DNA of 6,128 nt from an uncultured Spongiibacteraceae bacterium (GTDB taxonomy: Bacteria; Pseudomonadota; Gammaproteobacteria; Pseudomonadales; Dasaniaceae), in NCBI GenBank assembly GCA_937969395.1, contig CALBVI010000065.1:1-6128 (forward strand), in the 5' to 3' direction. The notes below the pieces were generated by a model. It saw nothing but the letters and a program-made list of their open reading frames with translations, was not told the origin of the DNA and searched no databases. Below are positions 1-5,267 of the stretch, in pieces; position 1 is the first letter of the stretch, and every line of letters starts with the position of its first letter. Position numbers and translations under genes: made by a program.

Positions 1-1
1 A

Positions 2-100
2 GTTTACCGAGATTTTAAAGATCTCAATGAGTTCCGCGATGAGATTGATCGTTTGACCGATGATAGCGATAAAGTAAACGGCGATTTTGTTAAGGCTTAA
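2..100 (+). CDS. nrdR: NrdR transcriptional repressor, C-terminal end (partial)
   Basis: This is the last 32 codons and TAA stop of a gene that begins before the window. The frame opens with VYRDFKDLNEFRDEIDRL, which matches the end of the ATP-cone domain of NrdR. In the family, NrdR is a zinc-ribbon plus ATP-cone repressor of ribonucleotide reductase operons that senses ATP/dATP; the zinc ribbon lies upstream and cannot be seen here. The tail after the ATP cone (TDDSDKVNGDFVKA) is acidic and not conserved. Its place 40 bases before ribD is the usual gammaproteobacterial arrangement, which supports the call despite the short fragment. Confidence 0.85.
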   Translation, partial: VYRDFKDLNEFRDEIDRLTDDSDKVNGDFVKA

Positions 101-140
101 TGTTGCTGGCTTTAAATAGTATTGATGCTGGGCGATTAAT

Positions 141-1283
141 ATGACAACTGCTATGAACGATCAGCGTTATATGCAGCTGGCCATAGATCTGGCTCAGCAA
201 GGTTTATATTCCACCGGCGTTAACCCACGGGTGGGTTGCGTGTTAGTGCGTGATGGTCAAATTTTAGGGCAGGGGTTTCATTTGCGTCCCGGTGAGGGGC
301 ATGCAGAAGTGAATGCTATTGCCGATGCGGTTAAGCGTCACGGTGATGTTATTGGCGCCACTGCCTATGTGAGTTTGGAGCCTTGCAGTCATACCGGTAA
401 AACACCACCGTGTTGTGATGCTCTGATTACCGCCAAAGTTACCCATGTTGTCGCTGCAATGAAAGATCCCAACCCATTAGTTGCAGGTAAAGGACTGTCG
501 CGGTTGCAGGCTGCAGGTATTGCTGTTGAAGCAGGCTTACTTGAGACGCAGGCGCGGGCAATCAATCCTGGTTTTATCAAGCGGATGGAATTAGCTTTGC
601 CTTGGGTACGAGCGAAGTTAGCAATGAGTTTGGACGGTCGAACGGCAATGGCCTCCGGTGAAAGTCAGTGGATTACTGGCCCTGCTGCCCGCAGTGATGT
701 ACAGCGTTTAAGAGCACGTAGCTGTGCGATATTATCAGGCGTTGATACGATTCTTCATGACGATGCGTCGTTAACGGTTCGTATTGATGAGTTAGAGCTC
801 AGCCAAGCTCAAGCGGAACTTGCAGTAGAGCAGCAGCCTTTAAGAGTGATTGTAGATTCCAATTTACGTACGCCTCTTAATGCTAAAATTTTACAGCAGC
901 CTGGCCATACTTTGTTGGTGGCGGCAGCTAAGAATGTAGAGCGACAGCGCGCGTTAGAGCAGGCCGGCGCAGAAGTAATTTATCTTCCCAATGCTGAAGA
1001 GCAGGTAGATTTATTGCTGTTACTTTCTTGTCTGGCTGAGCGCGGTTGTAATGAAGTGTTGCTTGAGTCAGGAGCAACACTAGCCGGAGCAATGGCTGAG
1101 GCGGATTTAATCGATGCTTATACCGTTTACATGGCGCCAACATTATTAGGCAGCTCGGCGAGGCCGCTGCTGTCATTAGGTTTAAATGAAATGTCAGAAC
1201 AGCGACGATTGCATATACAGAGTATTACGCCGGTTGGTGATGATTGGCGAATTGATGCATGTCCGAAAAATGATATGCCTTGA
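141..1283 (+). CDS. ribD: Bifunctional diaminohydroxyphosphoribosylaminopyrimidine deaminase / 5-amino-6-(5-phosphoribosylamino)uracil reductase
   Basis: RibD carries out the second and third steps of the pyrimidine branch of riboflavin synthesis in the cytoplasm: zinc-dependent deamination, then NADPH-dependent reduction of the ribosyl group. The N-terminal deaminase domain (about residues 6-145) has the zinc and catalytic motif HAE at 54-56 and the cysteines C82 and C91 in PCSHTGKTPPC. The reductase domain follows from about 154, with KLAMSLDGRTAMASGESQW (159-177), DDASLTVR (207-214) and a C-terminal LLESGATLAGAM segment. At 380 residues it has normal full length. I chose the ATG at 141 over the in-frame ATG at 153 because a GGGCG sequence lies 6 bases ahead of the first and nothing similar precedes the second. 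V27 stands where the family usually has proline (PNPxVG), a minor change. Both active sites look intact. Confidence 0.96.
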   Translation: MTTAMNDQRYMQLAIDLAQQGLYSTGVNPRVGCVLVRDGQILGQGFHLRPGEGHAEVNAIADAVKRHGDVIGATAYVSLEPCSHTGKTPPCCDALITAKVTHVVAAMKDPNPLVAGKGLSRLQAAGIAVEAGLLETQARAINPGFIKRMELALPWVRAKLAMSLDGRTAMASGESQWITGPAARSDVQRLRARSCAILSGVDTILHDDASLTVRIDELELSQAQAELAVEQQPLRVIVDSNLRTPLNAKILQQPGHTLLVAAAKNVERQRALEQAGAEVIYLPNAEEQVDLLLLLSCLAERGCNEVLLESGATLAGAMAEADLIDAYTVYMAPTLLGSSARPLLSLGLNEMSEQRRLHIQSITPVGDDWRIDACPKNDMP

Positions 1284-1284
1284 A

Positions 1285-1353
1285 ATGAAGAGATATAAAA
1301 TATTGAGCTTTAAAAGAAAAGGCTCAACGTTAAAAATTAATAGCAATGTGTAA
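1285..1353 (+). CDS. Possible 22-residue basic small ORF between ribD and ribB
   Basis: An ATG one base after the ribD stop opens a 22-codon frame ending at TAA 1351-1353, 13 bases before the ribB-type ATG. The peptide starts MKRYKILSFKRKG and holds seven lysines or arginines and no acidic residue. It has no convincing Shine-Dalgarno of its own, so translation would depend on ribosomes finishing ribD. The ribB ribosome-binding site (AAAAGG, 1352-1357) begins inside its stop codon, and a hairpin lies within it. It matches no family I know. A frame this short arises easily by chance in AT-rich DNA, so this is a candidate leader or coupling ORF only. Confidence 0.18.
   Translation: MKRYKILSFKRKGSTLKINSNV
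1303..1327 (+). repeat. Inverted repeat (hairpin) in the ribD-ribB spacer
   Basis: TTGAGC at 1303-1308 is the exact reverse complement of GCTCAA at 1322-1327. The stem can be extended inward by three pairs (TTT 1309-1311 with AAA 1318-1320) if G1321 bulges, leaving a six-base loop. No T-run follows, so it does not look like a rho-independent terminator. It could act as an mRNA processing or stability element between ribD and ribB, or modulate access to the ribB ribosome-binding site about 25 bases downstream. It may also be chance. Confidence 0.45.
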
Positions 1354-1366
1354 AAGGTTTTAATTA

Positions 1367-2482
1367 ATGGCTTTAAATACAGTTGAAGAACTTATTCAGG
1401 ATATTCGCCTCGGTAAAATGGTTATCTTGATGGATGATGAGGATCGCGAAAATGAGGGCGATATTGTCATGGCGTCTGAATGCGTTAAACCGTCAGATAT
1501 TAATTTCATGGCGACTCACGCTCGCGGACTGATTTGCCTAACAGTAACAGAAGACCGCTGCCGCCAATTAGATTTACCGCTGATGGTAGATGGTGCTAAT
1601 GGCGCTCAGTTTGGCACTAACTTTACTTTGTCGATTGAAGCAGCCGAAGGTGTGACAACCGGAATATCAGCGGCAGATCGTGCGCATACGGTGCGTACTG
1701 CTGTGGCTCGTGGCGCAAAAAAAGCAGATATCGTTCAGCCTGGTCATATCTTTCCTATTATGGCGCAACCCGGTGGCGTATTAACGCGTGCTGGTCATAC
1801 TGAGGCTGGTTGTGATTTAGCCCGTATGGCGGGTTTTGAAGCATCGTCAACCATTGTTGAAATTATGAATGAAGACGGCACGATGGCACGCCGTCCTGAA
1901 TTAGAAAAATTTGCACAAGAGCATGATTTAAAAATCGGCACTATTGCGGATTTAATCCACTATCGCGTTATCAATGAGCGTACGATTGAAAAAGTGAGTG
2001 AAGGTAAAATTAATACCGATCACGGTGAATTTACACTGCACTCTTATAAAGATTTGTTAAATGGCACTATTCATTTGGCTGTCGTTAAAGGCGATGTGTC
2101 TAAAGACGAACCGACGTTAGTGCGGGTACAAGTTGGTTCATCAATGCGAGACTTGTTAGGTTCTCAGCCTAGCGACGAATCGAGTTGGAATATACAGCGC
2201 TCTTTAAAGCGTATTGCTGAAGAGGGGGCTGGTGTTGTTGTGTTGTTAGCACATCAAGAATCAGCAGCAGAAATTTTAGCAAGCGTTGAAATTGCTTTAG
2301 GTAAAAAACCTAAGCCTGCTCCGACTACCGACGGTGCTCATAACACTCAGTTAACGGTAGGTTTGGGATCGCAAATTTTACGTGATGTTGGCGTCAATAA
2401 ATTTCGCTTGATGGGGGCTCCGGTTAAATATAATGCTCTGTCAGGTTTTGATCTTGAATTAATTGATTTTGTTGCGCCCTAG
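1367..2482 (+). CDS. ribB: 3,4-dihydroxy-2-butanone 4-phosphate synthase with a degenerate GTP cyclohydrolase II-like domain (RibBX type)
   Basis: The N-terminal half converts ribulose 5-phosphate to dihydroxybutanone phosphate and formate, giving the four-carbon unit for lumazine synthase. It is complete: the acidic metal loop DDEDRENEGD (23-32), THARGLIC (50-57), GTNFTLSIEA (83-92), TGISAADRAHT (98-108) and GHTEAGCD (143-150) are all present. Residues from about 206 to 371 align in outline with RibA, but the zinc-cysteine motif (family SECLTGD...LRCDCG) is replaced around 257-272 by GSSMRDLLGSQPSDES. There is no cysteine anywhere in this domain, and the catalytic RQEGRGIGL segment reads AHQESAAEI (295-303). 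It is therefore very unlikely to hydrolyse GTP. Proteobacterial proteins of this form are known as RibBX, and many are annotated RibBA. AAAAGG at 1352-1357 is a good ribosome-binding site for the ATG. Confidence 0.95.
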   Translation: MALNTVEELIQDIRLGKMVILMDDEDRENEGDIVMASECVKPSDINFMATHARGLICLTVTEDRCRQLDLPLMVDGANGAQFGTNFTLSIEAAEGVTTGISAADRAHTVRTAVARGAKKADIVQPGHIFPIMAQPGGVLTRAGHTEAGCDLARMAGFEASSTIVEIMNEDGTMARRPELEKFAQEHDLKIGTIADLIHYRVINERTIEKVSEGKINTDHGEFTLHSYKDLLNGTIHLAVVKGDVSKDEPTLVRVQVGSSMRDLLGSQPSDESSWNIQRSLKRIAEEGAGVVVLLAHQESAAEILASVEIALGKKPKPAPTTDGAHNTQLTVGLGSQILRDVGVNKFRLMGAPVKYNALSGFDLELIDFVAP

Positions 2483-2518
2483 AAAATATTTCATATAAAT
2501 TTTAACAGTGAGAAAAAA

Positions 2519-3001
2519 ATGAAAGGTGTAGAAACACTGAGTTATAACAATTCAACGTTTGTCGATGCAAAAATTGCAATTGTTGTTACTGGCTGGAATA
2601 AATTTATTGTTGATCCTCTGCTACAGGGGTCTGTTGATCACCTTTTAGAAACTGGTGTGCAGGCTGATAATATTAAAATTATTCAGTGTCCCGGTGCCGT
2701 TGAAATTCCGTTGACCTGTCAGAAAATTGCACAGACTAAAACCTATGATGCGATTATTACCTTAGGTGCTGTTATTCGTGGTGGCACGCCGCATTTTGAT
2801 TTTGTCGCTGGTGAATGTTCTGCTGGCGTTATGCGCGTTAGTTTGGATCAAGACTTGCCGATTGCTTTCGGTGTATTGACGGTTAATGATGAAAAACAAG
2901 CGCTAGAACGTTCTGGTCAAGGTGAAAATTCAGAAAACAAAGGCATAGAATCTGCTGCCTGTGTGTTGGAAATGTTAGCTCTGATTGATTCTTTGAGTTA
3001 A
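2519..3001 (+). CDS. ribH: 6,7-dimethyl-8-ribityllumazine synthase
   Basis: RibH condenses the pyrimidine made by the RibD branch with the RibB product to form ribityllumazine, normally as a pentamer or 60-mer capsid in the cytoplasm. Clear family marks are GWNKFIVDPLLQGSVDHL (25-42), CPGAVEIPL (57-65), LGAVIRGGTPHFDFVAGE (82-99, with the catalytic His at 92), PIAFGVLT (114-121) and ERSG (130-133, phosphate-binding Arg 131). Two departures stand out. The usual RFN is GWN, placing Trp 26 at the aromatic stacking position. The usual GTKAGNKG loop is GQGENSENKG (133-142), two residues longer. Length is 160 residues, slightly above the usual ~154. An AGTGAGA sequence at 2507-2513 precedes the ATG at suitable spacing. 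It lies 36 bases after the ribB-type gene and is probably co-transcribed with it. The family call is secure; activity with the altered loop is inferred. Confidence 0.94.
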   Translation: MKGVETLSYNNSTFVDAKIAIVVTGWNKFIVDPLLQGSVDHLLETGVQADNIKIIQCPGAVEIPLTCQKIAQTKTYDAIITLGAVIRGGTPHFDFVAGECSAGVMRVSLDQDLPIAFGVLTVNDEKQALERSGQGENSENKGIESAACVLEMLALIDSLS

Positions 3002-3020
3002 CCATTAACATTAATTAGTT

Positions 3021-3040
3021 CACTTAAAAATTTTTGAGTG
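3021..3040. repeat. AT-rich palindrome in the ribH-nusB spacer
   Basis: CACTTAAAAA is followed directly by TTTTTGAGTG, its reverse complement except for one position that forms a G-U pair in RNA. In RNA the A-run and T-run would pair into a weak, AT-rich stem. On the + strand no T-run follows it, so it is not a clear terminator. It may be chance in AT-rich spacer DNA. Confidence 0.35.
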
Positions 3041-3051
3041 AAAAACAATAT

Positions 3052-3068
3052 GCGAAGCTGGCCTTCGC
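3052..3068 (+). terminator. Weak hairpin, possible partial terminator or processing site before nusB
   Basis: GCGAAG (3052-3057) and CTTCGC (3063-3068) form a perfect six-base-pair, GC-containing stem with a five-base loop. It is followed by TATAGTTCTTT, which is only loosely T-rich. It could reduce read-through from the rib genes into nusB, or act as an mRNA processing point. The stem is short and the tail interrupted, so strong termination is unlikely. The nusB ribosome-binding site begins about 13 bases downstream. Confidence 0.25.
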
Positions 3069-3094
3069 TATAGTTCTTTAAAGAGAGAAAGTGT

Positions 3095-3559
3095 GTGATA
3101 GATAAAGCTGTAAAACCAAGTATAAGCCCCTCTGCCAGACGTAAAGCTCGTCATTATGGCGTGCAAGCTTTATATCAATGGCATATGACCAAGTACCCAT
3201 TAGGCGAGATAGAATTACAATTTTTAAGTGAGTATGATTTCGCCAGTGTTGATGTCGAATACTTTCACGATATTATTCATCATGTTCCGGCTAACCTTGA
3301 TGAGCTAGAAACTGCATTTACTCCGCACCTCGATCGTGAATTTGAGGCGCTTGATCCTATCGAGTTATCGTTACTGCGTTTAGGCTCTTATGAGCTAGTT
3401 AAACGTATTGATGTTCCCTACCGTGTTGTTATCAATGAAGCGGTTGCCTTAGCGAAAAAGTTTGGTGCGACGGATGGTCATAAATTTGTTAATGGCGTGT
3501 TAGATAAATTAGCCCAGGATGTTCGTACTGTAGAAATAAAAGCGGATAAAAAGCGCTAG
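3095..3559 (+). CDS. nusB: Transcription antitermination factor NusB
   Basis: NusB pairs with NusE (ribosomal protein S10) on boxA RNA to support processive, antiterminated transcription of rRNA operons. The all-helical protein shows the arginine-rich N-terminus ARRKARHYGVQALYQW (14-29), used for RNA contact in the family, then LDPIELSLLRLGSYEL (86-101), DVPYRVVINEAVALAKKFG (106-124) and DGHKFVNGVLDKLA (127-140). At 154 residues it is of normal length. The start is GTG: three overlapping GTG triplets lie at 3091, 3093 and 3095, and only the last opens the nusB frame. AAGAGAG at 3081-3087 sits 7 bases before it. No in-frame ATG fits the conserved N-terminus. Following ribH is the standard order, although the 93-base gap with inverted repeats leaves room for separate control. 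Confidence 0.96.
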   Translation: MIDKAVKPSISPSARRKARHYGVQALYQWHMTKYPLGEIELQFLSEYDFASVDVEYFHDIIHHVPANLDELETAFTPHLDREFEALDPIELSLLRLGSYELVKRIDVPYRVVINEAVALAKKFGATDGHKFVNGVLDKLAQDVRTVEIKADKKR

Positions 3560-3616
3560 TTAATTTGGCGAACTAATATATGATTTCATCCAATTTTTAT
3601 CTAAAGACCAATTGAA

Positions 3617-4654
3617 ATGGTAGATGTTACTTTAATTGAAAATGATTCTGCAGCGTTATCAGAATTTGAAATCATCAAGCATTATTTTTCTGGAATCGGT
3701 CGCGATTTTGAAAAGCAGTATGATGAAGTTGTGTTGTCTGGGGGTGATGATTGCGCGTTATTATCGTTACCTGATAATCATCGGCTGGCGCTTTCAATTG
3801 ATACCTTAGTCGCTGATCGTCACTTTCCCGCTGATGCCAAGGCTTACGATATCGCTCGCCGTGCTTTGGCTGTTTCTGTCAGTGATTTGGCAGCAATGGG
3901 AGCAAAGCCTGTTGCCTTTACATTGGCGTTAACTCTGCCTGAATTCAAACAGCCTTGGATTGAACAGTTTAGCCAAGGCCTACATGCTGCTGCACAGCAA
4001 TACCAAATGGCTTTAATTGGCGGTGACACTACTCGTGGTCCGCTTAGCTTGACGGTTCAAGTTCATGGCATCGTACCGGCAGATAAAGAATTACGGCGAA
4101 GCGGAGCGAAGCAAGGCGATAAGATTTTTGTTAGCGGAAGTTTGGGTGATGCTGCATTAGCGTTAGAGATTATTGAGCGGCGTCTATCAGTAAAAAATGA
4201 AAGTGAGTATTTTTGTTCCCGTTATTACTGCCCTACCGCTAGGGTTCAATTGGGGCAAAAACTACAGGGGATAGCTTCGGCGGCTATCGATATTTCTGAT
4301 GGTCTACTGGCTGACTTAAATCATATTTTGGTGGCTAGTAACGTCGCGGCTAAGTTATATGTTGAAACGTTACCCAAGTCGGCTGCGATGATTTCTTTAT
4401 TGGATGAAAGCGTCATTAGTAAGAGCATCTGTCAGCAGCATATGTTGAGTGGTGGCGACGATTACGAATTGTGCTTTACGGTTGCTGCTGATCAATGCGC
4501 GCAATTGAGTGAGTATGCTGACAAGAATGATTTAGCTATTACTGAGGTAGGTGTTATTGAAGCATATGATGCTAATAGCACTGAACGGCTAAAGTGTTTT
4601 GATCAGCAAGGTGGACAAGTAACGTATTTAAAAAAAGGGTTTCAGCATTTTTGA
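3617..4654 (+). CDS. thiL: Thiamine-monophosphate kinase
   Basis: ThiL phosphorylates thiamine monophosphate with ATP to give the cofactor thiamine diphosphate. It belongs to the PurM/AIR-synthase-like fold. Visible motifs are SEFEIIKHYF (15-24), the Mg-ATP loop GGDDCALL (42-49), SIDTLVADRHF (60-70), AVSVSDLAAMGAKP (85-98), GGDTTRGPL (135-143), SGSLGDAALAL, the DISDGL motif at 225-230 and GGDDYEL (279-285). All are intact, so an active kinase is expected. The family usually begins close to the SEFE motif; here about 14 extra residues (MVDVTLIENDSAAL) precede it. No ATG, GTG or TTG lies nearer the motif in frame, so the start at 3617 stands, though its Shine-Dalgarno is weak. Length is 345 residues against about 325 in E. 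coli. It lies 57 bases after nusB in the expected order. Confidence 0.96.
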   Translation: MVDVTLIENDSAALSEFEIIKHYFSGIGRDFEKQYDEVVLSGGDDCALLSLPDNHRLALSIDTLVADRHFPADAKAYDIARRALAVSVSDLAAMGAKPVAFTLALTLPEFKQPWIEQFSQGLHAAAQQYQMALIGGDTTRGPLSLTVQVHGIVPADKELRRSGAKQGDKIFVSGSLGDAALALEIIERRLSVKNESEYFCSRYYCPTARVQLGQKLQGIASAAIDISDGLLADLNHILVASNVAAKLYVETLPKSAAMISLLDESVISKSICQQHMLSGGDDYELCFTVAADQCAQLSEYADKNDLAITEVGVIEAYDANSTERLKCFDQQGGQVTYLKKGFQHF

Positions 4655-4691
4655 GTTTTTAGCTGTAAACCTAAATTATTAATTCAAATAT

Positions 4692-4697
4692 TATAAT
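4692..4697 (+). promoter_or_regulatory. Candidate -10 box directly before pgpA
   Basis: A perfect TATAAT lies seven bases before the pgpA ATG, so transcription from it would be expected to start at or next to the A of the start codon. I see no good -35 hexamer at 16-18 bases upstream (the sequence there is near ACCTAA). The spacer is very AT-rich, so a chance match is quite likely. The pgpA start has no Shine-Dalgarno, which would fit a leaderless message but is not proof. Confidence 0.22.
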
Positions 4698-4704
4698 AAA
4701 ATCT

Positions 4705-5178
4705 ATGAAAGTTAACGCTAAAGCAATTCTAACCAACCCCATCCACTGTTTAGCTTTTGGCTTTGGCAGTGGTTTAGCACCGAAGGCACCGGGTACGTTC
4801 GGCACTGTGATGGCGATTCCACTTTACCTATTGTTAGCGCAAAGTTCCCTGTGGATTTATGGCTTAATCACTATTGTTGCTTTTGTTGTAGGTGTCTATT
4901 TGTGTGGTAAAACTGCGGACGATTTAGGTGTGCACGATCATCCCGGTATTGTATGGGATGAGTTTGTTGGTTTCTGGATTACGATGTTTGCAGCGCCCGC
5001 TGGTTGGTTGTGGTTATTATTGGGGTTTTTGTTATTTAGATTGTTTGATATTTGGAAGCCTTGGCCGATTAAGTTATTAGATGAAAAGGTAGAGTCAGGT
5101 TTCGGTATTATGATTGATGATGTGTTGGCGGGGATTTACGCTTTAGTGTTGTTGCAGCTATTGGCTTATTTCATTTAA
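4705..5178 (+). CDS. pgpA: Phosphatidylglycerophosphatase A
   Basis: PgpA is an inner-membrane enzyme that removes the phosphate from phosphatidylglycerophosphate, the last step of phosphatidylglycerol synthesis. The family motifs are all present: GFGSGLAPKAPGTFGT (19-34), DHPGIVWDEFVGFW (78-91), FRLFDIWKPWPI (111-122) and GFGIMIDDVLAGIYA (132-146), with the conserved acidic residues D85, E86, D115, D138 and D139 likely to bind metal. Hydrophobic stretches at about 35-67, 88-111 and 140-157 fit several membrane segments. At 157 residues it is slightly shorter than the ~170 residues common in enterobacteria, but complete. The ATG is the only suitable start for the conserved N-terminus and lacks a recognisable ribosome-binding site. 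The gene lies 50 bases after thiL, the usual thiL-pgpA pairing. Confidence 0.95.
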   Translation: MKVNAKAILTNPIHCLAFGFGSGLAPKAPGTFGTVMAIPLYLLLAQSSLWIYGLITIVAFVVGVYLCGKTADDLGVHDHPGIVWDEFVGFWITMFAAPAGWLWLLLGFLLFRLFDIWKPWPIKLLDEKVESGFGIMIDDVLAGIYALVLLQLLAYFI

Positions 5179-5225
5179 TCTATGAGTACTGTTCATTAAT
5201 AGCATTGGAGCAGTCGAGGCGGCAA

Positions 5226-5267
5226 ATGTGTATGGCCAATAAAAAGGGATTGGTATGCGTGATGTAA
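5226..5267 (+). CDS. Possible 13-residue upstream ORF overlapping the AAA ATPase start
   Basis: ATG at 5226 begins a 13-codon frame (MCMANKKGLVCVM) ending at TAA 5265-5267. It is in a different frame from the AAA ATPase gene and overlaps its first 13 bases. GAGG at 5216-5219 is well spaced (6 bases) for this ATG, while the AAA gene has its own AAGGGA at 5244-5249 inside this small ORF. Such an arrangement could couple or tune translation of the ATPase. The peptide matches nothing I know, and chance cannot be excluded. Confidence 0.15.
   Translation: MCMANKKGLVCVM

Noticed and set aside
264..1176. Minus-strand open frames of 60, 63 and 82 codons within ribD
   Set aside because: All are embedded in a well-conserved ribD reading frame, have no recognisable motifs and no supporting start context.
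1284..1366. FMN riboswitch before the ribB-type gene
   Set aside because: The RFN element needs well over 100 bases of structured leader with conserved boxes. The spacers before ribD (40 bases) and ribB (83 bases) are too short and show none of the conserved sequence.
3050..3073. Seven-residue ORF before nusB
   Set aside because: ATG at 3050 reads only seven codons to TAG, has no Shine-Dalgarno and coincides with the hairpin; chance is the simplest explanation.
3560..3616. Promoter before thiL
   Set aside because: A TTGGCG at 3565-3570 looks like a -35 element, but nothing like a -10 box lies 16-18 bases downstream.
3844..4029. 61-codon minus-strand frame inside thiL
   Set aside because: It overlaps the conserved SDLAAMGA to GGDTTR part of thiL and has no family resemblance.
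5179..5254. Terminator or promoter between pgpA and the AAA ATPase gene
   Set aside because: No GC-rich stem followed by a T-run and no convincing -35/-10 pair could be found in the 76-base gap.
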